Shown: positions 45,401 through 51,556 of the stretch, one piece after another
How positions within the stretch are numbered: the stretch's first letter is position 1
Layout: every line of letters starts with the position of its first letter
Origin: Bacteroidales bacterium
GTDB taxonomy: Bacteria; Bacteroidota; Bacteroidia; Bacteroidales; P3
Direction of reading: 5' to 3'
Length of the DNA stretch: 53,281 bases
Assembly (NCBI GenBank): GCA_017454015.1
Contig: JAFTDW010000033.1
Coordinates: forward strand, 1 to 53,281
Position numbers and translations under genes: made by a program
Notes under the pieces: model-generated
Databases searched by the model: none
What the model was told of the DNA's origin: nothing
Seen by the model: the letters and a program-made list of their open reading frames with translations, nothing else

Positions 45401-45604
45401 TACTCCCAGTATGTGCGCAACCGCAACCGCGACTATCGTCTCGGCGTCTCCATGCAGGTCTCCGATGCAGTGCAGCTCATCAGCACCCTCGGACAGCAGG
45501 CCCGTGTGGTGATGAAGGATGACGAGCGCTACCAGCGTGCCGATGCACTGTTGCAGGAGTATATGGATCTTGTCGACATGGTGCGCTCCATGCAACGCGA
45601 CTGA
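42482..45604 (+). CDS. DUF2723 family multi-spanning membrane protein (TMEM260-like)
   Basis: The 1040-residue protein has an N-terminal membrane part of about 12 helices and a large soluble C-terminal part (from about residue 700). The start LGWLIGFVACAVYIMTAEATASWWDCGEYIATAFKLQVGHPPGAPTF is the DUF2723 signature, with the acidic WDCGEYI loop that resembles the catalytic Asp region of GT-C glycosyltransferases. A eukaryotic homologue, TMEM260, is an O-mannosyltransferase; by analogy this may glycosylate exported proteins. The C-terminal half contains tetratricopeptide-like segments. Two hairpins follow. Confidence 0.85.
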   Translation: MKKYHLVNNILGWLIGFVACAVYIMTAEATASWWDCGEYIATAFKLQVGHPPGAPTFQIIGRIFSLFTDPLHAANAVNNMSAVASGLCIMFLFWTITLLGKKILITGKGYDTELSLSDSRVWAVFAAGIVGSMAYCFSDTFWFSAVEGEVYAMSSFFTAIVFWAVLKWDEQADEKHSMRWIILICFLVGIAIGVHLLNLLTIPAIAYMVYYRKWQKTTPMGFVVCGAVSLILLALVLWGVIPGIVNVDSAFDVFFVNKLHLPFNSGTIFFFVLLAAAIAWAIYYGEKHKKQMLTTAAVGLLVLIVGYSTFFLLVIRANANTPLNENAPKDAVAMRAYLGREQYGSTPLLTGQFYTAGDPIDAKNGYAKYVRGKDNNGRDCYIVAAYAQDFVYRSEHTGFFPRMYSNDNGRQHPKFYEYWAGKPEPGRRPSGSQNLTYFHRYQMGWMYWRYFMWNFAGRQNDIQGHHFNDNGTRDYINGNWISGIKFIDQARLGPQDNLPDSLANNKARNRYYLLPLLLGLIGLVYHCMKQGKDAFVVFIMFVMTGIAIGVYLNMPPRQPRERDYAFVGSFYFFAAWIGLGVMALADWITQLTKKETLHKFITPVVFVATFLAVPVLMASENWDDHDRSEKTAARDFANNYLNLMKPGSVLITFGDNDTFPLWYAQEVEGTRTDVRILNYTLAGMYWYVEQLFNKTYEGEALDFTLPKRFYGLGQDFVYLSDNLKDYVEVSDLLQTLSEHPDRFKQRMRNGEEVYVLPTRRFKITLDVPDLVERGVIPAEYAERVDPVIRWEIKKGTLYRHELMMLDILGTNKFRRDICIMNPSYIKDVFPRVNGYSIEEGMVYKVLPYPAQQRYTDNTADYYINGVKKDDGTYEPLKWGNLAADIYVDPISLNMGTVQRQNYTMVGEDLMRHGDTVRARQLFEMAETLFPTKNFPRDKYCNYMIPDYVALFGNERAGQLWDDIFEYYRQDLVYYSQYVRNRNRDYRLGVSMQVSDAVQLISTLGQQARVVMKDDERYQRADALLQEYMDLVDMVRSMQRD

Positions 45605-45609
45605 TAACA

Positions 45610-45637
45610 ATGCAGTCCGCCCACTGGCGGACTGCAT
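45610..45637 (+). terminator. Hairpin after the DUF2723 gene (first)
   Basis: A perfect 12-bp stem (ATGCAGTCCGCC with GGCGGACTGCAT) and 4-base loop lies 5 bp after the stop codon. It is followed by C residues, not T, so it is probably an RNA-stabilising or factor-dependent element. Confidence 0.55.
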
Positions 45638-45647
45638 CCCCCATGCC

Positions 45648-45685
45648 AAGCGGCAAAGCCCTACACAATAAAGGCTTTGCCGCTT
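45648..45685 (+). terminator. Hairpin after the DUF2723 gene (second)
   Basis: A 13-bp stem (AAGCGGCAAAGCC, 45648-45660, with GGCTTTGCCGCTT, 45673-45685) and a 12-base loop follows directly on the first hairpin. Confidence 0.55.
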
Positions 45686-45691
45686 GCGTTA

Positions 45692-45755
45692 TATACAAAA
45701 CCCTCCAACCCTATAATCCTGTAACCCTAAAACCCTTCAACCCCTCAACCCCTAT
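45692..45755. repeat. Telomere-like microrepeat tract before the HtrA gene
   Basis: Units such as AACCCTATAATCC, GTAACCCTAAAACCC and CAACCCCTCAACCCC run up to the start codon at 45754. Confidence 0.65.
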
Positions 45756-46872
45756 GAACCACACCGTCAATCCCATCCTCATTGCAGCGCTCTTGCTGCT
45801 GACCTCCTGCGGCAACGCGCAGGTGAAGCAGGCTCCATTCACTCAGCAGCCCGAAAAAACATATACCAAAATAAACGACTTCTCCGACGTGGCCGAGCAG
45901 ACCATCGACGCAGTGGTGCATATCAAGACCGAGATGACCAAGCTCACACCACTCTACCAGTCGTTCTTCGGCATGATAATTGACCGCGGCGTGCAGCGTC
46001 AGGTCTACAAAGCCTACGGTTCGGGCGTTATCATCAGTGCCGACGGCTATATAGTCACCAACAACCACGTGGTGCAGGATGCCGAGCGCATCACCGTGAC
46101 GCTCAACGACAAGCGTGTACTTCCTGCGCGCCTCGTAGGACACGACCCCGCCACCGACCTTGCCCTCGTCAAGATTGAAGCCTCGGAGCTGCAGTATATC
46201 GCTTTCGGCAACAGCGATGCCGTGCGTATCGGCGAGCCGGTGTTGGCTATAGGCAACCCCTTCAACCTCACCTCCACCGTCACCTCGGGCATAGTGAGCG
46301 CCAAGGCACGCAATGTCAACATCATTGCCAACCCAGGAGGGCAGGAGAGCCCCATAGAGTCGTTCATCCAGACCGACGCTGCGGTCAACAGCGGCAACAG
46401 CGGCGGCGCACTGGTCAACGCGCAAGGCAAGCTCATAGGCATCGTGACGGCCATAGCCTCCGGTGACGGCTACTACACAGGCTACAGCTTCGCCATACCC
46501 AGCAACCTCGCCAGCAAGGTGGTCTCCGACCTGCAGCAGTACGGCTACGTGCAACGTGCCTACCTCGGCGTCAACGTGGCGGAGATGGACAGCCGCATAG
46601 CCAGCAGCCGCGGCAAGAGCGACATCAAAGGGGTTTATATAGGACGCGTCATACCGGGCTGCGCGGCAGCCAACGCCGGTCTGCAGGCCGGCGACATCAT
46701 TCTCTCCATCAACAACGTGGAAATCAACAGCTATGCCGAGATGATGGAGGAGATTGGCCGTTTCTCGCCAGGCGACAATGTGTCGCTGACTTTCGACCGC
46801 GACAACCATATCCATTCCGTGAAGGTGACCCTCCTCAACTCGCAAGGCACCACCGAAATAAAGCGCCGATAG
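45754..46872 (+). CDS. HtrA/DegS-type serine protease lipoprotein with one PDZ domain
   Basis: The true start is the ATG at 45754 (MNHTVNPILIAALLLLTSC), giving 372 residues and a lipoprotein signal; the longer frame from 45610 reads through hairpins and repeats. The trypsin-like domain has the triad H105 (in NNHVVQ), D135 (DLALVK) and S216 (NSGNSGGALV), and one C-terminal PDZ domain (RAYLGVNVAEMDSR ... ADAGDIILSIN-like). It is shorter than the usual two-PDZ DegP and more like DegS in length, but lipidated. It probably controls protein quality in the periplasm. Confidence 0.93.
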   Translation: MNHTVNPILIAALLLLTSCGNAQVKQAPFTQQPEKTYTKINDFSDVAEQTIDAVVHIKTEMTKLTPLYQSFFGMIIDRGVQRQVYKAYGSGVIISADGYIVTNNHVVQDAERITVTLNDKRVLPARLVGHDPATDLALVKIEASELQYIAFGNSDAVRIGEPVLAIGNPFNLTSTVTSGIVSAKARNVNIIANPGGQESPIESFIQTDAAVNSGNSGGALVNAQGKLIGIVTAIASGDGYYTGYSFAIPSNLASKVVSDLQQYGYVQRAYLGVNVAEMDSRIASSRGKSDIKGVYIGRVIPGCAAANAGLQAGDIILSINNVEINSYAEMMEEIGRFSPGDNVSLTFDRDNHIHSVKVTLLNSQGTTEIKRR

Positions 46873-46927
46873 TCCCAGGGGCACGAATAACACCAATGGC
46901 TCCGTCTGTCAGGAGTCTCTTGGGTTT

Positions 46928-47740
46928 CTATTGCTTTTTGCTTAGCAGCTCGTCGAGAGTATGTTGCAGGTTGAGCAGCTTCTCGTCGAGTTCTCTCTGG
47001 TTCTCGCTCATCTGCAGTTCCAGTTCGCGGAGCTTGTCTTTCACCTCGTCGTTGTTGTCGGCGGCCAGCGCATCGACGAAGATGGAGTTGATGAGCGACA
47101 TTCCAATTATGCCGCCGCCTATGAGTAGCAGACAGAAGTAGGTGCGCACCACATGGATCCATACAGGCTGCATGTGGCCCACCACGGCGTTGGGTATCTC
47201 GTACCAGCCTTCAACGGTGAAGAGCTGGAAGACGGCGTACATGGCATCCAGCGGTGTGGCGAAATAATCGGGCGCGATATTGCCGAACATGGCGCTGTTG
47301 AACATGGCCACCACCACTATGACGATGAAGTATCCCAGCAGAAAGCCAGCCGACTGGCGCAACGCCAGCTTGAAGCCGCTCCATATCTCTCTGATGTTGG
47401 GAAAATGACGCGCGGCGCGAAACGTCTTGAATACACGCAGCGCACGCAGGGTGATGAGTATCTTCATGCCTCCCGTGGCGGGGAGGAAGTAGACCAGCAA
47501 GGCTGGCAGAGTGAGCAGTGTCACCGTGCCGTCGAGGATATTCCATCCGTCGCGCCAGTAGCCTCGGAACCCATACACGCGGTGCTTCACCGCCATCTCT
47601 ATGACAAAGACCAGGGTGCAGAGTATGTCGATGAGGCTCATCACGGTATTCTCAATGCCGAACCCCTGCAGGAACACCACCAGCACGTTGAGCGTCACAA
47701 CGCAAAGCATGAACCGCTCGTTGAGTAAAAGTTTCTTCAT
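46928..47740 (-). CDS. Voltage-gated cation channel, single-domain bacterial type
   Basis: The 270-residue protein has the six-helix plan of the bacterial sodium-channel family. S4 has five charges at every third residue: R99, R102, K105, R108 and R111 in LITLRALRVFKTFRAAR. The pore filter reads FTVEGWYEIP (T175, E177, W179), differing from the TLESW of NaChBac. A C-terminal coiled coil (about residues 228-270) would hold the tetramer. The protein belongs to the ion_trans family; whether it conducts Na+ or Ca2+ cannot be told, but the GxW filter resembles repeat domains of eukaryotic calcium channels. It lies tail-to-tail with the HtrA gene, 55 bp apart, without a clear terminator. Confidence 0.9.
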   Translation of the reverse strand: MKKLLLNERFMLCVVTLNVLVVFLQGFGIENTVMSLIDILCTLVFVIEMAVKHRVYGFRGYWRDGWNILDGTVTLLTLPALLVYFLPATGGMKILITLRALRVFKTFRAARHFPNIREIWSGFKLALRQSAGFLLGYFIVIVVVAMFNSAMFGNIAPDYFATPLDAMYAVFQLFTVEGWYEIPNAVVGHMQPVWIHVVRTYFCLLLIGGGIIGMSLINSIFVDALAADNNDEVKDKLRELELQMSENQRELDEKLLNLQHTLDELLSKKQ

Positions 47741-47807
47741 TGGATTATTATATAAGGTAACCTCTAAAAATAGCCTCGGAGAGGCTAACTCTCAATTGCT
47801 GAGGCCA

Positions 47808-47940
47808 TGAACTGAGGTCATGAGCACCCTTAAAAATAAAAACATGGACAGCGAATAGCACCTATGAAATAAAAACACGGATAGCGAATTGCCGAAGGCT
47901 GCGAACACAAATAGAAATAAAAACAAGGACAGTGAGCAAC
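47808..47940 (+). repeat. Dispersed intergenic repeat, family 2, with internal triplication
   Basis: TGAACTGAGGTCATGAGCACC starts a copy matching 26652-26700. The segment AAATAAAAACATGGACAGCGAAT then recurs twice in degraded form (around 47868 and 47912), so three units of about 40 bp are stacked. The following part (47938-48058) has small hairpins (CCCCGCAC...GTGTGGGG and GAAATGCC...GGCATTTC). The stretch 47741-48066 (326 bp) has no gene. Confidence 0.7.
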
Positions 47941-48066
47941 CCCGCACAAGCGTAGCGCAGTGTGGGGCAACAAGATAAAAAATGACATGCGTCTCGGAGT
48001 GAAGAAATGCCAGTGGCATTTCGATAGCGTAGCGGAGAATGTGCGCTCTCAATGAAAAAATAGAAC

Positions 48067-48459
48067 CTACCATAACGTTAAAGATCCTTCATTAAGATTG
48101 ATTTTTATAGTGTTTCTCCCATCTGGGTCGATTAATTTTATTGGGTTCTACATGCAATAGGCATACGGCTAAATGTTAGGGTACTTGTAGGCCAGCGGGT
48201 CGACGCTGAGCCACATGGTCATCAGCTCGTGATCCATGTACCTTGCGCCGAAGTACCCGTAGCCGGTCTCCTCATCGCGTTCTTTCCCGGTGAAAACAAA
48301 GGGGCAATACCGCACGGTTTGAGTGCGGTTTACCCCTTCGGTTTTATGAACGTATTGGTTCAATTGTTCACTCTTTTCCGATGTGACAGGTACCAGTCCC
48401 CAGTCCCAACCGGGACAGAAATCAACCTCTCGTGAACACTTCCTTTGTTGATATTGCAT
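48067..48459 (-). pseudogene. Decayed RHS core end (third tip, toxin lost)
   Basis: Starting at 48459 the frame reads RHS core FTGKERDEETGYGYFGARYMDHELMTMWLSVDPLAYKYPNI, then meets TAG (48169-48171), then PYAYCM, a second TAG (48148-48150), then NPIKLIDPDGRN and a short tail up to a third stop (48067). The two stops fall at S and W positions of the intact copies (ISPYAYCAWNP), so the gene is inactivated. No toxin domain remains beyond the core. TAG is a normal stop in this genome (for example rpe), so recoding is not a likely explanation. Confidence 0.8.
48119..48295 (-). repeat. RHS core direct repeat, copy 1
   Basis: A stretch of about 175 bp coding for TGKERDEETGYGYF... to PDGR, very similar to the copies at 49654-49826 and 51219-51393 in the same orientation. 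Confidence 0.8.
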
Positions 48460-48462
48460 AGG

Positions 48463-49017
48463 CTACATGCTACTACTACCATAACACCATTTAAAAAAAT
48501 CGAAAGTGCTATCTTTTTCTATCCAGATATCGCCATCATACAATCCGTATCTATATGTCTGTATCACATACCTATCGTCAATATCATCGGTAATATACTT
48601 CATTTCTTTTATACGGACTTCATCTTCTGAATAAGTTTTTCGTGGGGAAAAAAGTAGGGGTCCGTTGTGAGAGTGATTGTAAACAAAAAGTTCCTTTTCA
48701 CCTACAGAAAAACACATTATAGGATGACTATTTTGCTGATAATAAGGAGTGCCCATAAAGGCATCTGCGGGAATCCTATATAGAATTACCGTCATATAAT
48801 GATTTGTGTCAATATCATACAATGTAGCGGACAAACAAGTTCTAATTGTATCAACAATATTGTCACCAATTCGAAAATAACCTGAAAAGTCGTTATTCGA
48901 GACAAACTCTACTAATTCGGCCTCAACCTTCTCGTTGATCATGCATGTTTCTTCTTTACACTGGACAAAAAGAAAGAAAACAGACAATACGGCCATAAAA
49001 AGTAATGTATGTTTCAT
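48463..49017 (-). CDS. Candidate immunity lipoprotein of the JAB-like RHS tip
   Basis: The 184-residue protein starts with a lipoprotein signal (MKHTLLFMAVLSVFFLFVQC) and has no family I can name. The body is rich in aromatic and acidic residues, with RIPADAFMGTPYYQQNSHPIMCFSVGEK and a C-terminal YGLYDGDIWIEKDSTFDFFKW. Its ATG shares one base with the stop of the RHS-JAB gene (TAATG), the arrangement expected of toxin/immunity pairs. The DNA is AT-rich like the toxin tip. Export to the envelope suggests that the partner toxin acts there. The immunity function is inference from position only. Confidence 0.65.
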   Translation of the reverse strand: MKHTLLFMAVLSVFFLFVQCKEETCMINEKVEAELVEFVSNNDFSGYFRIGDNIVDTIRTCLSATLYDIDTNHYMTVILYRIPADAFMGTPYYQQNSHPIMCFSVGEKELFVYNHSHNGPLLFSPRKTYSEDEVRIKEMKYITDDIDDRYVIQTYRYGLYDGDIWIEKDSTFDFFKWCYGSSSM

Positions 49018-49898
49018 TATTTGAAAATGTTCATTAAAGATTGATAGCCCTGATATCGCCCCTGGGATGTATAGCCACCCTTTTTATCAATTTTATAAAG
49101 ATTCTCCGATCGAGACATATATGTGTAATATGATTTATATGAAGCCGTTGGAGCCACTCTTCTATCTCCATATAATGACGACACTTCCTCATCCTTGGAC
49201 CTTGGGTTAGGATGGCAGTGAATCATCGTGGAAACACTCCAGTTATCTACATCTTCAAACACATTTATTGTTGCGAAATCAGACTTGGAGGGCGTTCGAT
49301 CATCATATTGGTATGTAATAATGCCATATTTTGAAGCGTTTCCTTTATGGAATGCGTAAATACCCCATTCTTGATCAGTGTTTTCCGAAGTGAATTTAAA
49401 AAATTTAACAACATCTTCTTTGTTCGTAGAGACAGCCGCCTGTAGTCTACCTGTCTTAATTGGTGTACCCTGAGCATCAAGTCTTTGACATTTTACCCCA
49501 TAGTCTTTTAATTGATTGAGAATATCGTCATTAGATAAATCTACAGATGCTCCAGTTCTTTTCCCTTGCTTATTAACAGCGTATATTGTTGTCTTATCTG
49601 ATTGAGCTTTCCACGTCACATTCCCTTTTCTGTCAATTTCCCAAATATCTCTTCCATCCGGATCAACCAGCTTCACAGGATTCCAAGCACAATAGGCATA
49701 CGGGCTAATGCCGGGGTACTTATCAGCCATCGGGTCGACGCTTAGCCACATGGTCATGAGCTCGTGGTCCATGTACCTTGCGCCGAAATAGCCGTAGCCG
49801 GTCTCGGTGTCTTTCTCTTTGCCCGTGGAGTTTGGACTGCTAAAATCACTGATTTTGTATGATATATCATGCCTTTTTACGTTGTAAAAGCCAAACAT
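49017..49898 (-). CDS. RHS core end with a JAB-like peptidase toxin tip
   Basis: The 293-residue frame has an RHS-associated core (TGKEKDTETGYGYFGARYMDHELMT...SPYAYCAWNPVKLVDPDGR, residues 25-83) and a new C-terminal domain (84-293). The tip includes EWGIYAFHKGNASKYGIITY and SVSTMIHCHPNPRSKD (H227 and H229, with D236 and, further on, D245), the HxH pattern of JAB/MPN metallopeptidases found in polymorphic toxins. The N-terminal 24 residues are not RHS-like, so this is a tip without the long RHS barrel that a working toxin needs. The downstream lipoprotein gene overlaps it. The start (ATG at 49898) may be only formal. Domain assignment is moderately sure. Confidence 0.75.
   Translation of the reverse strand: MFGFYNVKRHDISYKISDFSSPNSTGKEKDTETGYGYFGARYMDHELMTMWLSVDPMADKYPGISPYAYCAWNPVKLVDPDGRDIWEIDRKGNVTWKAQSDKTTIYAVNKQGKRTGASVDLSNDDILNQLKDYGVKCQRLDAQGTPIKTGRLQAAVSTNKEDVVKFFKFTSENTDQEWGIYAFHKGNASKYGIITYQYDDRTPSKSDFATINVFEDVDNWSVSTMIHCHPNPRSKDEEVSSLYGDRRVAPTASYKSYYTYMSRSENLYKIDKKGGYTSQGRYQGYQSLMNIFK
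49654..49826 (-). repeat. RHS core direct repeat, copy 2
   Basis: Second of three copies of the roughly 175-bp RHS core end. Each copy precedes unrelated DNA, so homologous recombination between copies would exchange tips. Confidence 0.8.
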
Positions 49899-50004
49899 AT
49901 GTATTCGAAATTGTCGCCATCAGTAATGTCAACTGCTGTGTTTTCTAATCTCATTTCTTATTGCAAGTTCGCAACAAATAGCGACCATCCTTCACAACAG
50001 ATAG

Positions 50005-50610
50005 CTATTTAGTAGCATCTTTGTCCACGAGACTTTTCAGGGGAATGACTTGTTTTCCAAGATAAACATCGCTACTTGACGATGGTTCCATGATTATTAA
50101 TTCAATTCTATTATTCTCTTTATATGTCCTTATTGGGCGCATTCCCCTACCCTTAATACTAAGGGTGTAATATCTATAGAGTAAACGTTCTTTTATTTTT
50201 AAATTTATGCGACCGCTAATATGTTTGTTATTTGAACAATCGTTTATGTCGATTTGCGTATTGTATAATAGTTTGCCTTTTTCAGTGTAAATTTCTATGC
50301 TTATTTTATTTGTTGATGTGTCTTTGTATTCTTTTTTGTTTAACAATTTTGGACCATCACAATTTAATGAAGGTTGTATTATAAGGGTGCTGTCTTTTAT
50401 CCACCATCCACCATTATATTGTACTGATATATTACCAATACATGAATATACGTGGAAAGAACTGTCTTTATATAATACTATCTTCTCACTACAACCTCTA
50501 CAATCTTCGATATGCCGTTCAAAAACTTTGTATATCTCAGATTGGCAATTTTGAGAAAAAACAGTAGTAGGAATAATACTAATAATTAATAGTGTCTTTA
50601 AATAATTCAT
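50005..50610 (-). CDS. Candidate exported immunity protein of the HExxH RHS tip
   Basis: The 201-residue protein has a signal peptide (MNYLKTLLIISIIPTTVFSQ) and two Cys pairs (NCQSE, DCRGC), suggesting a folded periplasmic protein. I know no family for it; it has YNGGWWIKDSTLIIQPSLNCDG and lysine-rich ends. Its ATG overlaps the stop of the RHS tip gene by four bases (ATGA). The composition is strongly AT-rich compared with the core genome. The immunity role is inferred from its position behind a toxin tip. The spacer to the next tip (49899-50004) holds nothing that I can identify. Confidence 0.65.
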   Translation of the reverse strand: MNYLKTLLIISIIPTTVFSQNCQSEIYKVFERHIEDCRGCSEKIVLYKDSSFHVYSCIGNISVQYNGGWWIKDSTLIIQPSLNCDGPKLLNKKEYKDTSTNKISIEIYTEKGKLLYNTQIDINDCSNNKHISGRINLKIKERLLYRYYTLSIKGRGMRPIRTYKENNRIELIIMEPSSSSDVYLGKQVIPLKSLVDKDATK

Positions 50611-51461
50611 GGCATTATGTAGTAATCATTAGATAAGTCTATCTGTAATTCGGAAGCATTATAAATTGATCTATAATTGGTTCTTTGTCCAACAATACTA
50701 TGGCTATTAGGTCGCTTGTCTAAGAAAGGGTAGTATGTATCAATCTTGGGATTGCCTGCAACCGTAGTTTTGAAATGGTAACTATAATCAACGTTTTTCA
50801 AGGTCTCTAGTTGCTGAATATCATAGGCTCCACCTCTGCGCAATGCAGCTTGTTCGTCGGTTATGTCATATAATTCGCCAAAACAATCACCATTTTTACT
50901 GAAAGACAATTCTCCGTTTTGAAATTGATATGCATGTTTTAATTCATGAGCCAAACTCCCTATCATTCCATCATATTCTACCTCGACACTATTGTCCCCT
51001 GCATTGTATAGTATTCCCCCATTTTCTCTACTATACGACAATCCAATATCTCTTATATGATACATCTGTTTAGATTCCTCCAACTCTGCTATTTCACTAA
51101 GGGCAGCTAAAAGCTCCTTTCTTTTTTCAGTAGTACAGTCCATGGATTTTAATAGTTCTTCCGTGGTCTTCTTAAAGACATTTATGATTTCCTGAGAAGC
51201 CGGATCGAATTCTCTACCATCAGGGTCAACCAGTTTGATCGGATTCCAGGCGCAGTAGGCGTAGGGGCTTATTGAGGGGTATTTGTCGGCCATTGGGTCG
51301 ACGGAGAGCCACATTGTCATTAGCTCGTGGTCCATGTAGCGGGCGCCGAAATAGCCGTAGCCGGTCTCGGTGTCTTTCTCTTTGCCCGTGAAAACTAATG
51401 GGAAAAACCACACATTGGGGGCATGGTTTAGTCCTTTTGTTTTATGTACTGGATGGTTCAA
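50607..51461 (-). CDS. RHS core end with an HExxH metallopeptidase toxin tip
   Basis: The 284-residue frame has the RHS core (VFTGKEKDTETGYGYFGARYMD...SPYAYCAWNPIKLVDPDGR, residues 24-83) followed by a 200-residue tip. The tip contains SLAHELKHAYQF (H172, E173, H176) and, about 27 residues on, DEQAALRRGG (E203), the pattern of zinc metallopeptidase toxins. The frame opens with TTG directly after an in-frame stop, so it has no true start of its own: this is a 5'-truncated RHS gene. The truncation point is about 40 bp from an inverted-repeat sequence (51502-51521), consistent with loss by a mobile element. An exported protein gene overlaps its end. Confidence 0.78.
   Translation of the reverse strand: MNHPVHKTKGLNHAPNVWFFPLVFTGKEKDTETGYGYFGARYMDHELMTMWLSVDPMADKYPSISPYAYCAWNPIKLVDPDGREFDPASQEIINVFKKTTEELLKSMDCTTEKRKELLAALSEIAELEESKQMYHIRDIGLSYSRENGGILYNAGDNSVEVEYDGMIGSLAHELKHAYQFQNGELSFSKNGDCFGELYDITDEQAALRRGGAYDIQQLETLKNVDYSYHFKTTVAGNPKIDTYYPFLDKRPNSHSIVGQRTNYRSIYNASELQIDLSNDYYIMP
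51219..51393 (-). repeat. RHS core direct repeat, copy 3
   Basis: Third copy of the roughly 175-bp RHS core end, with the best preserved upstream part (KTKGLNHAPNVWFFPLVFTG), which is also present in copy 1. Confidence 0.8.
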
Positions 51462-51501
51462 TTAGATGTCGCTTCTATTTGTTATTCCACAGCAAGAAAG
51501 G

Positions 51502-51521
51502 TTTTTTGCCGTGGGCTTTTT
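51502..51521. repeat. Inverted repeat, left copy, flanking the AlbA_2 gene
   Basis: TTTTTTGCCGTGGGCTTTTT is the reverse complement of AAAAGCCCACGGCAA at 53034-53048. Together with upstream CCACAGCAAGAAA (51488-51500) it can also fold into an imperfect hairpin followed by T residues, so it may double as a terminator. Confidence 0.65.
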
Positions 51522-51556
51522 ATGTTGTTTCTGATTGCAAAGTTATTCGGAGTGCA

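Noticed and set aside
48148-48171. TAG recoding in the RHS remnant
   Set aside because: TAG ends normal genes in this window (for example rpe and the YitT-type gene), and the toxin domain is missing, so pseudogene decay is simpler.
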